In this document: piece by piece, positions 1 to 12,200 of the stretch
Layout: each line of letters opens with the position of its first letter
Numbering within the stretch: position 1 is the stretch's first letter
NCBI RefSeq assembly: GCF_051106095.1
Contig: NC_135787.1
Span: forward strand, 174,701,001 to 174,765,000
From: Pogona vitticeps
Taxonomy: Eukaryota; Chordata; Lepidosauria; Squamata; Agamidae
Direction of reading: 5' to 3'
Length of the DNA: 64,000 nucleotides
Translations under genes and position numbers: made by a program
Notes under the pieces: model-generated
What the model was told of the DNA's origin: nothing
Database searches by the model: none
What the model saw: the letters and a program-made list of their open reading frames with translations, nothing else

Positions 1-70
1 TTTAAATATTTTCTGACTGTGGATAAGTGAATCAGTGGATACTGATCCCACGGATAAGGGGGTCCTACTG
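1..70. mobile_element. Terminal piece of a pogo/Tigger-like DNA transposon
   Basis: The stretch ends in a terminal motif read on the other strand as CAGTAGGACCCCCTTATCCG, followed by TA at 71-72. This is the usual form of a Tc1/mariner-pogo (Tigger, MER2-like) end with a TA target. The element is cut by the window edge. A related short element lies at 19752-19977. Confidence 0.5.
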
Positions 71-72
71 TA

Positions 73-752
73 TTATTGTATGCATTTATATTTTGGTCAA
101 TTAAAAAATCCCCGACATATTCTAACTAAAAGTTTCAGAGCAAGCTGTGGGCTACGTGGCCAAGTTTAGGGACACTATACCTCTGCTTGAAGACAACTGC
201 TGCTTGAAGAACTATCCAGTTCAAGTCCATTTTCAAAATAATCAACTTCGGGAAGGGAAAGCAGGGGCCTTGAAACTGCCCATCCACACTTAACAGAGCA
301 GGTTAGACGTGTCCCTCTATCATCATCGTCACAAAACGCCAGGCATTTCTAGATGAATGTAGACTGCAAATGCATGGCACTTTCCAGCCTGAGGAGCATA
401 AGAACCACTGCTATCTTTATGAAGTCCCCAGAGGGTGCAGTTTGTAGGACGGAGGAGAGACATCCTGCACATCTGCTGAGCATGCATGACCAGCGTGCTG
501 CTTTTGACAGCATGGGTGGAGGAGAGAGCCTACCATCTATATTAATCAAGAGAGGAGTTGAGTCCCAGCACATTATTCACCGTGTGCTTAAATCCAGTCT
601 TGCTTCAGAGCATCTTATTAAAAATAAATTACAATTAACTTCCCCAACTAAACCCATTATGATGCATCCACCATATGGCAAAAGCAAGATTTATCATTGC
701 CGGCAATTCAAACAGTTAGTAAAGAAATTATGTGGCAAAATTTGCAGCAATT
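73..752. other. Intergenic, nothing recognised
   Basis: No gene or clear repeat seen. An open frame of about 148 codons on the + strand (353-799) matches no family I know and runs into the SINE that follows, so I treat it as chance. Confidence 0.4.
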
Positions 753-941
753 TTGTTGTTGTCGTCGTTATATGCCATCAAGTCAGAAATGACGTATAGC
801 GATCCTAATAAGGCTTTCAAGATAAGTCAGATATTTGAAGGAGTGGCTTTACCTTTTCCTCATCCCCAGGGAGTCTTTATGGCTAAGAGGGGATTCGAAT
901 CCAGTCCTAGTCTCCTTTTCTGTCCACTACACCAGACTGGG
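753..941 (-). repeat. tRNA-derived SINE
   Basis: Read on the minus strand, it has an A-box-like TGGTGTAGTGG, then a B-box-like GGATTCGAATCC, a unique body, and a tail with the motif GACTTGATGGCATATAAC and an (AAC)-rich end. The layout is that of a Pol III-transcribed tRNA SINE. The body resembles the SINE pieces at 14200-14402 and 61346-61446. Confidence 0.6.
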
Positions 942-1423
942 TTTCCTGAAGGACGACTGAGAGTTTGTGAGAGTGGGCAATGTGAGACATTTGCCTCAAG
1001 CAGCAGCTTTTGGCTATTGAGAAAGGCAGGAAACTGTTAGTATTTAGAAAGCTAGCACTGCAGTTTTACTTCAGAGGAGAAAGGTACACATGGGATTTTC
1101 TGCCTCAGGTCCAAAATAATTTGGCTGGCCTCAGGTCTTGTGAGCCTTCACTTGGCTAAGTAGGGAGCCACCACAAGGCGCAAAATATCTTGGGCTGGTC
1201 CCAGAGTGTATAATAATCTTACATTTTTCTCTATTTCTTTTAAAAGCAGACCATACCAAATGCTATTTGAGAAATATACCATATTTCAAACCAAAATTCT
1301 TTAGTCTCAGCCTGCATCATCTAGGCTGCTTGAAAACCTGTAAGATACACAAACATCTTGAAATTAGATTTGCTGATTACTATTTGCCATGGCAATCAAA
1401 AATATCCAGGGGCAGTGTATCAG
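942..1423. other. Intergenic, nothing recognised
   Basis: AT-rich sequence without a gene or clear repeat. Confidence 0.4.
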
Positions 1424-1760
1424 TATTTTTATTTATTTATTGAAATATGTATATCCTGCCATCATAGCTACAGAAGTCACAGTGGGGTGCAGATAGTATC
1501 TGCAACTCATAACAACAGTTTACAGCAGAATTAAAACAGGGGATAAAATCCACAGCCCAATAGTCAAAGACAATCTATGGAAGGTCACAGGAATGACGTT
1601 TGGAAAAGGAAGTAGGTTTGAACTTGGGGCTGAAATGAGGTCAGCACTGATGCTTAATGGGGCCTCCAAGAAGAAGGTATCACAAGGGGGCCACAGCAGA
1701 GAAGACCAACACCAACACCCACGAAGTTTCTCTGATTACAGGGCTTGTAATGTAGAAAGA
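1424..1760 (-). repeat. Probable LINE 3'-end relic (CR1/L2-like)
   Basis: It begins with an ATTT-rich tract followed by a segment like the 'atcctgcc' 3' ends seen in the L2/CR1-like relics at 11841-12200 and 35308-35768. It is badly diverged, and the assignment rests on this resemblance only. Confidence 0.3.
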
Positions 1761-3414
1761 CATGACATAAAAGGAAACAAGGTTGGGGAGGGCAAAGGAA
1801 AATAGGAAAACTAAGGCACTATTTTTTTAATGTCATAGCGCAGAATCCTCTTGATGAAATGTGGATTGGGAAGGCATTCATGTGAACAGTTTGTTCCTTC
1901 TGATGGGTTCCTTTATTTGACCAGTGGCATACCGGTTGCAAAACTGGACGTACAACCAATCTCATGAAGGGGATTGTTCACACTTACAACCTTGAATATC
2001 CATTTCTCAGCTGGATTTCTTCGGGACAGTTTTCATGATTGTTATCTTTACTGCAGCTATAATCATTGCAATATAGCAGGCATTGCTGATCTTCCTGTCC
2101 CAACCACTTGGAACGGGAATAACTGAAAGGGAGAAAGAAAGAAAAATATTTGTGGAGAGAGTTTGTTTCATGTGTGTTGAATACAGTATGTGGATGGCAG
2201 AAGACAAGGTCTGAGCATATGGTGGTCTTAGACGGTGTGGCTACCAGGGCAGCTAAATCTGTCCATGAAGACTTGCAACATGTTTTCGTGTTCTTTAAAT
2301 GTATGAATGGGTTTGACTGAACCTCCTGTATTTTCACCCCTTGACTTAACAACCAACTGAGGTCTTGGTTCATGTCCCACACTATTGAAAGCATGGACTG
2401 CATTTGAGTCGGGACAAGGACAGAACAGCAGCAGCACACAACTTATGAAATTCCTTTATCCTCTGGATGGCCCCTATCCATGGGCAGAGTGAGGCAGTGG
2501 CCTCAGACAAGAAAATGTGGGGGACAGTGAGCCCTACCCATTATTCCTCTTGAGCCCAGCAGCTTATCATGTACCCCTGATCTTGCTGTTGAAATAAAAT
2601 CCCATTGCCTGTCCATTTGACTTCTGAAGATGGGCCTGATATGGACATTATGTTGCTCTTTACCTCAGGCAGCATAATATCAGGCTTGCACTGTTCCCCT
2701 TCTGTGATCATTCCCCCTAAAATTAAACATGCACAGTAATATGCAAATTAGTTTATATTAGATATTTGAAGGTGTTAAAGAAATCAGTAGGTAGAAGACT
2801 TCTGCTGCTTCTTGACAGGAACCTGATAGTTTTGGTGCAGATTTTAGACAGGAGGAATTTATACCAGCGGCCACACAGCCCAGATCCATCCCCTGTTGAC
2901 TGGCCTTCCGGCCAGTTTGGCTACATGCGGAAAGATCAGAATGGAGGAACAGAAATCTTCTGAGCATAACAGAAACAAAACAGAAAAGGTGGAGTCACTT
3001 TGAATTTAACTGCATTCCACATTGAAAGCAAAATTCATTTCTTTGAGATTATTTTATACCCAGAGAGCACACCAACTGGCTCAGACAGAGTACCTACTTG
3101 ACAATACTCTAGTTAAAAAAACAGACTTTATTCCAAGCCAGACTGAAAACTGTAGCAAAAAAGCATATAAATTAATCAAGAGAAAAATGGGGCAGGAGGG
3201 AAATCCATGGGGAAAGAGTAGCAACAAAAAACTCAAAACAAACTCAACTCAATTTCATAAAAAAATTAACTGAGTGGAAAATATTTTTCGACATACAAAA
3301 CCAATAAAATGTGTCAGGGCCCACTGTAAGAACAAAAACAAAATCCACCGTAAAATAAAATTACCCTTTTCAAATATCAGAGGGAATGACTGTATTTTTA
3401 GGCAGATTTCACTT
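1761..3414. other. Intergenic, no gene recognised
   Basis: The longest open frame (1984-2439, minus strand, 151 codons) has no recognisable domain. The 3' half has long A-rich tracts. No conserved exon could be supported. Confidence 0.4.
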
Positions 3415-3665
3415 GGAAGACCTCTTCACAGATTGCTGCCTTGTCATGGCGAAGGAGCTTGAATAATTCAGAGAAGCTATGGGCTATGCCATGCAGGGAC
3501 ACCCAATACAGACAGGTCACAGTGGAGAGTTCTGACTAAATGCGATCCACCTGGAGTAGCAACTGGCAAGCCACTCCAGTATTGTTGCCAAGAAAACTCT
3601 ATGGACAGAAACTGAAAGATATGACGCTGGAAGATGATCCCCTCCTTCCAAAAAGTCTCACATGC
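3415..3665 (+). mobile_element. Bov-B (RTE) LINE, 5'-region fragment
   Basis: It matches, base for base over long stretches, the 5' region of the minus-strand Bov-B copy that ends near 27572 (shared landmarks GATTGCTGCCTTGTC, AGAAGCTATGGGCTATGCC and CTGGAGTAGCAACTGGCAAG). Only about 250 bp are present. A fragment from the 5' side alone is unusual for target-primed LINE insertion, which loses 5' ends, so later deletion or rearrangement is likely. Confidence 0.75.
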
Positions 3666-5805
3666 CATACCATATCACCTGTGATTATGCTGAAATTACT
3701 GCCTCATTCACCATAGAAGGAAAGGAAGGATGTCACATCCAGCTTAGAATCAGGCAACAATATCCTTTTGTTGTTCAAGAGATCAGTAATTTGTAACAAT
3801 GTGTGTACAAGCATATATCCTTCTGGTCAAAAGGTACAAAACACATCACTTTTTGTCTGTTGAAGAGAAAACTTTTCAGGCTCTCACAGAGGGAGGGGGG
3901 TCCTCTTTCACAAAATAATATATTCTGTATGTTGTCAATCTGTCAATATTTTGGTACTGCAATGGGAACTTTCTAACTAATGTTTGATTTACTTGCCTAA
4001 TCACTGTGTTTTGTTTACCAGGTTGTTTTGTGTATACATATATTGGCCAGGCTTAAGTTTTGCTTAACTTGCCATGGCTAATGGTACCTAGTTCAGAAGG
4101 TGTCAGGGCACCTCTTGGTTGAGTCCCTGGTCATGTGCCTGATTACACAATTGAGACTTGCCCAAACACATTATTAAGCACCACACAAATTAGTCAAAAT
4201 TAGCTGTGGCAAGTTATGCAATCCTAGAGAAACACCAATAGGATTCTGGCCATTATGGTCTTGTGTTATTTATTTGTACACAGGAATGGTTATTGCTTAC
4301 AGTCATCAGTGACTGCAAAGAGTGCAACAGAGGAGGAAATTACTGAAACTAAGACATAAAATATAGTTAGTTCCTCATAAAAATTAAAAAGACAACCAAA
4401 ATCATTCAAAAAATGTGCAGCATTCTTTTTAGTTTACGAACACCAGAGGCTTCCATTTGCAATCCCTTGACATTTTCTTCAAGAGATTTTGTTCAAATTT
4501 TTCTAACTTCTATTGCAAATGGTGGGGACATGTATATATTCATCTAAAGGTAAGCTTATATCTCACATACAGATATACTTACACACACATGCGTATAGGT
4601 CATATATATTTCTCAATTACTTATTTATTGTTTATTAATTGCTTAATAAACAGTACAGCCTATTAATTAATTAATTAATTGCATGGGACACATAAGCGAA
4701 TAGAAATCTTGTTCTTTGAGAATCATGTGACAAACAAAACCCACTCAGGGGCTTCTACATTTTTGTGGTGGGTAGAATAGCTCTTTTTTGGTCCATTTCC
4801 AGCATGTGGGATTGCTAGGAACTGGCCAAAAGTAAACCCTTTTGCTAATATATGAAATGGTTTAAGACAGCTTCAGCTACAGGCAAGCTCCCCACCAAAC
4901 CTTGAAAAGCTAAGCAAACAAAAGGGATCTAAAGTGATGCACCAAATATTTGCTGTCAAAGGCGCACTTATTTTTTCCCCTACTACCTCAGCCTTTCTAT
5001 GGAGCTGAGGGAGTGATTAATTTGCCAATATCCTGAAGTGGCTGCCTTATTAATTTATTTCACAAATTTGACAAAGACTGCTGCAGACGAATATAGAGTC
5101 GTTTGAGGTCCATCTCACATTTGGATGCAAAGATTACACCAAACCGCTTATCATACCTCCTGCTGACCTTGTTTAACACAATACAGCCTGTTCCAGCCAA
5201 GCCATTTACTGTAGACAAGCCTTTAGTTCCAGTCCTACAACATTTGTTGGGCTGCATTTTTATACACTCCTGATTTATAACCATTTTACCACTGGAAAAG
5301 GATTGATCTGAACTGTGTTTGGCCTGCTAAATCTTTTCCTCTGCAGCTGAACATCTCCTGTCATTTTCTTCCTCAAATGAAGATTTTCTGCTTATCAGAT
5401 AGCATTCCAAAGCATGATCTTTGATTACTGGTATCTAAATCTGCCTCTGTAATGATGTAACATTACTTTCACCCATTTGGCAATTCAATCCCAATCTATA
5501 ATTCATGTCTCCTGATAACACCCTTCTGAGTTCATCTTCTTATCTCCAATGCATTAATCGGAGCTTCTGCAAAGCACCCAAGTTTCATTAGTGATTGCTT
5601 CATTGCCCATCAAGATAACGATGCAGCAATTGCTGGCATCATTCAGCTGGACATTTGCAAAATTTACTCACATCCCAATAAACACCAGGGTAATTTTCTG
5701 TCTTGTTGTTTGCTCAGAGATACAAATGGCCACGTTCCGTTAATTCCTACTGTTTATAACCACAGACCCACACAGTGTAAACAAGAGATGGGGAAAACCA
5801 TGGAC
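3666..5805. other. Intergenic, no gene recognised
   Basis: AT-rich sequence with a short (TTAA)n run near 4660-4680. I see no splice-bounded conserved frame. Confidence 0.4.
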
Positions 5806-5810
5806 CCACC

Positions 5811-6311
5811 TGTTACATACAGCACTGATGTTACCTGTCTGTCATGGGTTGGAGGGAAAGTTCCATCCTATGGGGAGTGGAAGGCGGGACATCAGGAGGA
5901 GGGGCTGTACTGTATATATATGTGGAGCTTGTGTGGAGAAGTTAGGAGAAGCTGAGAGAAGAAGCTGGTGTGGGAGTCTGTGTGTCAGACAGGGTACTAC
6001 TGTGTGTCAGTCAGTACCTACCTGATAGGTTCAGGTGTCTTTATGGGTAGCCAGAACTGATAGGTTCAGGGTCTGTGCTTTATTTAAAGGTGTTCTGTGT
6101 GAACCAAACTGGTGTATGTATGATTGAGACTAAGCCACGTTACTGTATCTTATTCACTTGATCATTTTATTTTCCCTGTGTGTTATTTAAATAAACCTTA
6201 TTCCTTTATTTGTTAAAAATCCATCCCTGGTCTGTGTGACTCCTTACAGGGAATGGTTGGTGGCAGCTTAGTGAAAGTGGGGCATATCCCAGTAGGTCTG
6301 GGGTTGTCACA
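5811..6311 (+). repeat. LTR 1 of the gypsy-like composite (501 bp)
   Basis: It begins TGTTACATAC and ends GGTTGTCACA. It contains a TATATATA box-like motif and an AATAAA-type signal within TTTAAATAAACC near its 3' end. It is repeated at 9899-10399 with near identity. Confidence 0.92.
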
Positions 6312-6727
6312 TTGATTGGTGTCCAGCGTGTGGGATACGACTGGTCCAGTTGTCCAGTGGTCCAGCAAAGCCTTGGCAAGTGTGCCCAGAGCAAGGGGGG
6401 TCTAGTCAGGGACAATCTGAGAGCGCGTAGGTAATCTTCTAGGCTTACCTCACGGGGAGGTAGGCTAGTGGAAGAACGTGTAACCTCAGATTGGTGGGAC
6501 TAGATTAGGGAGCTCTGAGGCAACCTGTTTTGGCGGGAAAAGGCTGAGGCAAAGCTGAGTGAAGTAACAGTGATCTAGCCTGTCTGCTGAGAGGCCTAGC
6601 AGAGGGGGGTTGGACTCTGGCTGGCAACAGTTGCAAGTTAGTGCTGAAAGAACAGCAGCAATCTATAGAAGGCTGGTTCTGAGGCAAAAGAGAAAAGAAA
6701 AAAAAAGTGGTCGCTTTATTTTGAGGC

Positions 6728-9625
6728 TTGACTTTTGAAAGCAGCCTGCTCTGGGGGGGGATTATGCCCTTGACTCGAACCCAAATGGCGGAAATGGGTG
6801 AAGTGAAAGACCCACAGGTGGACCAAGGTTCTGAGGAGGAATTTGGCTCAGTGCAGGATGAGAACACGGGAGAACTGACCCCAGAACTCAGAAAAATGCT
6901 CCGAGCCCAACTGCATGAACTGAGGGTGAGGGAACTGGCGTTTGAAAGGGAAGTGAAACAGAGACTGTTGGAAGTAGACAAAATGGTGTTTGAGCTGAAG
7001 AAGATGGAAATAATGAGTAGAAATAGGAATAACAATAATGGTGAAGGGAAGCCCTCAGACATGAAACCACCTAGACCTCAGATTTTGGAGGGAAAACCAA
7101 AACCAGATGAGAAAGACTCCAAGTACAGCAGAAAATGTTATTTCTGTCAGGGAAAGGGCCATCTAATCTCAGGGTGTGAGAAATGGAAGCAGCTAAAAGG
7201 AAATGTGCCTCATGATTTGAGTGGAACCAAGCCAAAAGCTGTGTTCTGTGTCCAGAAAGAGCAAAGCTCCTTACCACTGAGGGAGCCTGTTGCCATGGCT
7301 ACTCAATCTGGAACAGTTACATCTGCTGATCAGGCTGGGGAAAATGGTCCTCTTGTGGAGGTCAAGCGCTGCTTGCTAGTGAGAACAGATTCACAGTTGT
7401 TTGAAACTGCAGGAGTGGACGTAGGAATACTTGACCATCAGTATAGGGGGCTAAGGGATACTTGTTCCCAGGTGACCCTGTGCCATCCAGATATTATTCC
7501 TAGGGAGTATATAATCCCGAATGAGAGCCTAAAGGTGGCAGGGATTGAGGGACAGGTGATCTCGCTGCCAGTAGCGGAGGTACCTGTGAACTTTCAAGGC
7601 TGGAGGGGAGTTTGGCGGCTAGCGATTTCATCGACTCTGCCAGCAGCCGTGCTCGTGGGAAATGACCTGGCTGAACATGTGAAACGGGTGCTAGTGATTA
7701 CACGCTCACAAGCCACCACGGGGACAGTTCAGGGGGGTACTGTCGAGCCCGAGACGGAAGCAGGTGGGGGGAGTTCAGAAGCTGTGGTGGAAAACTTAAC
7801 CACAGACAGCAAATTTGGCCAAGAGCAAAAGGCAGACGCCACTCTCCAAAAGTGTTTTGAACAGGGGACAGACGCCCAGCTAACACCTGAAACCCCAGTG
7901 AGATTTCGAGAGAAAAAGGGAATTTTATATAGAGAGACCCTGAGGAATATCTCAAAAGGGGGAGATGGGATCAGAAGTCAGCTAGTGGTACCTGAAAAGT
8001 ATCGCCCCATGATCTTACAAAGGGGGCACTCGGACATGTTTGCTGCGCACTTAGGGGTGAACAAAACACAGCAGAGAATCACACAGAATTTTTACTGGCC
8101 TGAAATAGGGAAGCAGATCAAGGAGTTCTGTAAACAATGTGATGTGTGTCAGAGGCAGGGGAATAACCGTGACAGGACCAAAGCAAAATTGTGCCCTTTG
8201 CCTGTGATTGACACTCCGTTCAAATGCATAGGGGTGGATATTGTGGGACCTTTGCCCAAGGCCACAAAGAGGGGGAACCGGTTCATTCTCACCATTGTGG
8301 ACCATGCCACGAGGTACCCCGAAGCCATACCCTTGACTAACATTGAAACTAACACAGTGGCAGATGCCTTGGTAGGGTATATGTCCAGGATGGGATTTGC
8401 CTCAGAAATAATCACAGATTTGGGCGCATCGTTTACATCGAAGCTCATGAGACGGTTATGGCAAATCTGTGGAATTAAACACAAGGAAACCACTGCCTAT
8501 CACCCTGAAAGTAATGGGTTAACTGAGAAGTTCAATGGGACTCTAATGCGCATGATTAGGGCTTACTTGGCAGAGAACCCAAACAATTGGGACCAGAAGC
8601 TGCAATCCCTTTTGTTTGCTTATCGATCAGTGCCACAAGCCAGTACCGGGTTCAGTCCGTTTGAACTTTTGTTTGGGAGGAGGGTGAAAGGGCCACTTGA
8701 TTTGATCAAACAAAATTGGGAGCAGATCACCCAGGATGACCCACAAGACGTTGTGACATATATAGACTCTTTGAGGAATGACCTAAAGAGAAACCTAGAG
8801 CTAGCAGCAGAGACCCTGCAAGCTCAAAAGGTCAGAAAGAAAGCTTGGGATGACCAGAAAGCCAGAGAGAGGCACTTTAACCCAGGGAAGGGAATGCTTT
8901 GGCCTAGGCCCTGCAAAGAGAACAAACTGCAGCTGGGTAGCCCAGAAATAAAATACTTGGGTCACATAGTAGGAGGAGGAGTGATCAAACCCCTAGAGGC
9001 CAAGATAGAAGCAGTTCGTGATTGGCCTAGACCCAACACCAAGAAAAAAGTCAAATCATTTCTTGGGTTGGTGGGCTACTACAGAAAGTTCATTCCGAGG
9101 TTTAGCGAGATAGCGACTCCGCTGACCGATCTGACGCGGAAGACTGATGACCGCATCCCGTGGACCAGCGACTGTGAGGCGGCGTTCCAGAGGTTGAAGC
9201 AGGCGCTCATCAACTATCCAGTGCTGCGTGCTCCAGACTTCGACCGGGAGTTCATCATCTACACCGATGCGTCTAACAGCGGGGTAGGAGCAGTTCTGTG
9301 CCAGGAGGATGAGAATGGTGACCAGCATCCAGTGTCCTACCTGAGTAGGAAACTCCAAAAAGGTGAGAGACATTTGGCAACCGTGGAGAAGGAGTGTTTG
9401 GCCATAATCTACGCGATCCAGAAGGCCAAGCCTTACATCTGGGGAAGACATTTTGTTCTGTGCACTGACCATTCACCACTGCAATGGTTAAAGACAATGA
9501 AAACCCACAATAGCAAACTTATGAGGTGGGCTTTAAACCTACAGGACTATGACTTTGAAGTGAAGGTGGTCAGAGGGTCAGTGAACTGTGTTGCTGACGC
9601 CTTGTCAAGAAGACCTGAAGAATGA
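6728..9625 (+). mobile_element. Internal open frame of the gypsy-like element (zinc knuckle, integrase, RNase H)
   Basis: One frame of about 965 codons. Parts in order: a charged, coiled-coil-like stretch (about residues 50-100); a CX2CX4HX4C zinc knuckle (137-150, Gag nucleocapsid type); a protease-like region; an integrase with an HHCC zinc-binding part (near CKQCDVCQRQ) and D,D,E core landmarks (GVDIVGPL, NGLTEKFNG). Last come the end of a reverse transcriptase (YLGHIVGGG, FLGLVGYYRKFIPRFS) and RNase H (YTDASNSGVGAVL, CTDHSPLQWL, VADALSRR). Integrase therefore precedes RT/RNase H. This is the copia-like order known in the Gmr1 group of Ty3/gypsy elements; most gypsy elements have it last. 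The set is incomplete, so the copy is treated as broken and not as a host gene. Confidence 0.85.
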
Positions 9626-9898
9626 AGACGGCGAAAGAACATGGACTATGTATATATTTTGGTGAACAAAAAGTTAAATGTACCTGTTTTTTGAACTTGG
9701 TTTGTATGAATAAAGGTAAATTGATGTAATGTATATGGTAAATGTTTAAATGCCTAATTGCTATGGTTAACTTAGAATGTAAGTATAAGTAAGTATGATA
9801 TGGTATGTATAACTGTTGTTGTGTGTTTTATCCAGGTTGTTTTTTGGGAAAAAGCACCTTAGCTTTCCCCCTACAAAACAACTTATAAAGAGGGGAGG

Positions 9899-10399
9899 TG
9901 TTACATACAGCACTGATGTTACCTGTCTGTCATGGGTTGGAGGGAAAGTTCCATCCTATGGGGAGTGGAAGGCGGGACATCAGGAGGAGGGGCTGTACTG
10001 TATATATATGTGGAGCTTGTGTGGAGAAGTTAGGAGAAGCTGAGAGAAGAAGCTTGTGTGGGAGTCTGTGTGTCAGACAGGGTACTACTGTGTGTCAGTC
10101 AGTACCTACCTGATAGGTTCAGGTGTCTTTATGGGTAGCCAGAACTGATAGGTTCAGGGTCTGTGCTTTATTTAAAGGTGTTCTGTGTGAACCAAACTGG
10201 TGTATGTATGATTGAGACTAAGCCACGTTACTGTATCTTATTCACTTGATCATTTTATTTTCCCTGTGTGTTATTTAAATAAACCTTATTCCTTTATTTG
10301 TTAAAAATCCATCCCTGGTCTGTGTGACTCCTTACAGGGAATGGTTGGTGGCAGCTTAGTGAAAGTGGGGCATATCCCAGTAGGTCTGGGGTTGTCACA
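9899..10399 (+). repeat. LTR 2 of the gypsy-like composite (501 bp)
   Basis: It is almost identical to 5811-6311 and preceded by the purine run AAAGAGGGGAGG (9887-9898), the expected plus-strand primer. It serves as the 3' LTR of the first unit and the 5' LTR of the partial second unit. Confidence 0.92.
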
Positions 10400-11329
10400 T
10401 TGATTGGTGTCCAGCGTGTGGGATACGACTGGTCCAGTTGTCCAGTGGTCCAGCAAAGCCTTGGCAAGTGTGCCCAGAGCAAGGGGGGTCTAGTCAGGGA
10501 CAATCTGAGAGCGCGTAGGTAATCTTCTAGGCTTACCTCACGGGGAGGTAGGCTAGTGGAAGAACGTGTAACCTCAGATTGGTGGGACTAGATTAGGGAG
10601 CTCTGAGGCAACCTGTTTTGGCGGGAAAAGGCTGAGGCAAAGCTGAGTGAAGTAACAGTGATCTAGCCTGTCTGCTGAGAGGCCTAGCAGAGGGGGGTTG
10701 GACTCTGGCTGGCAACAGTTGCAAGTTAGTGCTGAAAGAACAGCAGCAATCTATAGAAGGCTGGTTCTGAGGCAAAAGAGAAAAGAAAAAAAAAGTGGTC
10801 GCTTTATTTTGAGGCTTGACTTTTGAAAGCAGCCTGCTCTGGGGGGGGATTATGCCCTTGACTCGAACCCAAATGGCGGAAATGGGTGAAGTGAAAGACC
10901 CACAGGTGGACCAAGGTTCTGAGGAGGAATTTGGCTCAGTGCAGGATGAGAACACGGGAGAACTGACCCCAGAACTCAGAAAAATGCTCCGAGCCCAACT
11001 GCATGAACTGAGGGTGAGGGAACTGGCGTTTGAAAGGGAAGTGAAACAGAGACTGTTGGAAGTAGACAAAATGGTGTTTGAGCTGAAGAAGATGGAAATA
11101 ATGAGTAGAAATAGGAATAACAATAATGGTGAAGGGAAGCCCTCAGACATGAAACCACCTAGACCTCAGATTTTGGAGGGAAAACCAAAACCAGATGAGA
11201 AAGACTCCAAGTACAGCAGAAAATGTTATTTCTGTCAGGGAAAGGGCCATCTAATCTCAGGGTGTGAGAAATGGAAGCAGCTAAAAGGAAATGTGCCTCA
11301 TGATTTGAGTGGAACCAAGCCAAAAGCTG
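10400..11329 (+). mobile_element. Partial second internal region of the gypsy-like composite
   Basis: It repeats the start of the first internal region, including the leader and the Gag-like frame with its CCHC zinc knuckle, at near identity. It then passes directly into the partial third LTR. Pol parts are absent from this unit. Confidence 0.88.
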
Positions 11330-11460
11330 TGTTATTTAAATAAACCTTATTCCTTTATTTGTTAAAAATCCATCCCTGGTCTGTGTGACTCCTTACAGGG
11401 AATGGTTGGTGGCAGCTTAGTGAAAGTGGGGCATATCCCAGTAGGTCTGGGGTTGTCACA
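11330..11460 (+). repeat. Partial LTR 3 (last 131 bp of the LTR)
   Basis: It corresponds to 6181-6311 of LTR 1 and ends in the same TTGTCACA. The target duplication CCACC follows at 11461-11465. Confidence 0.9.
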
Positions 11461-11727
11461 CCACCAAAGGCAGTATGTTTTTAGAAATTAACAGAAATCT
11501 TGTGGTGCAGCCCCACAGGGACAATGGGATGGTCAGCAACAATAAATCACCATGATTAAAGGAAATCCACTGCTGATTAAAGGCAATTCTGGGTTGCATG
11601 TGAGTAATACACAACATTGCATGCACCCCAAAGTTCCCAAAGGAATCCTTTCATCAATGACGATTTGTGGCAGCTGCTGATGTCAGCACCATCTCCCATG
11701 TGGAGCTGCACAACAAAATTTCAGCCC

Positions 11728-11728
11728 T

Positions 11729-11783
<55 letters not shown>

Positions 11784-11840
11784 TTCATTCATTCATTCAT
11801 TCATTCATTCATTCATTCATTCATTCATTCATTCATTTAT
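11728..11840. repeat. Compound tetranucleotide array (ATTT)n then (ATTC)n
   Basis: About 14 ATTT units pass abruptly into about 14 ATTC units near 11784. The array adjoins the 3' end of a minus-strand LINE relic, and such tails often seed microsatellites. Confidence 0.95.
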
Positions 11841-12200
11841 GCCCTGCTTTCCTCCTTAAGAAGGACTCAAGGTAATATTTAAAGCTAAAAACCGCAAGTA
11901 TACAAATATTGAAAAGGATTAGACAAGGATTAGACAAATACCACACTAAAAGATGGTGAACAAAAGCAACCACCAAAAACACATCCAAAGCAGTAGCCAG
12001 TCACTGAGGGGAAGCTTGTCTGAAGAGAAAGGTCTTTGCCTGCTCGTGGAAGATATGCACCAGCCTGACCTCCTGTGGGAGGGAGTTCCAAAGTCTGGGA
12101 GCAGCCACAAAGAAGGCCTTGTCTCGTAATTCCCTTCACCCACCCTCCAGCATGGCTCATGGGAAGAACTTTGGGGACTGCAGTCCAAAACATCTTAATG
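11841..12200 (-). mobile_element. L2/CR1-like LINE 3' fragment
   Basis: It shares ordered landmarks with 35308-35768 (CTCCTTAAGAAGGAC, AAAGCTAAAAAC, TGCCTGCT, GGGAGCAGC). The ATTT/ATTC array on its left is consistent with the 3' tail of a minus-strand LINE. The clade is uncertain. Confidence 0.55.

Larger units (their letters stand above)
5806..11465 (+). mobile_element. Composite Ty3/gypsy-like LTR element with three LTRs
   Basis: The order is LTR (5811-6311), internal region (6312-9898), full LTR (9899-10399), partial internal region (10400-11329), partial LTR (11330-11460). The whole array is flanked by a 5-bp duplication CCACC at 5806-5810 and 11461-11465, as expected for Ty3/gypsy integration. 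The LTRs start TG and end CA. A primer-site-like TGGTGTCCAGCG lies a few bases after the first LTR. A polypurine tract (9887-9898) sits just before the second LTR. The two full LTRs differ at about one base by eye, so the insertion is young. The element is incomplete: a full capsid and a whole reverse transcriptase are not recognised. I treat it as a recent fossil. Confidence 0.9.

Noticed and set aside
353-799. 148-codon open frame on the + strand
   Set aside because: No known domain, low-complexity end running into a SINE, no splice support.
1984-2439. 151-codon open frame on the minus strand
   Set aside because: Cys/Ser-rich but without a recognisable family, and similar-length frames overlap it on the same strand in another phase. 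Treated as chance.
6505-7062. 185-codon minus-strand frame repeated at 10593-11150
   Set aside because: It is the mirror of the gypsy-like leader and Gag-like region. It occurs twice only because that region is duplicated.
11617-11882. Frames of repeated Phe-Ile-Tyr-Leu and Ser-Phe-Ile-His
   Set aside because: Translation of the ATTT/ATTC array.
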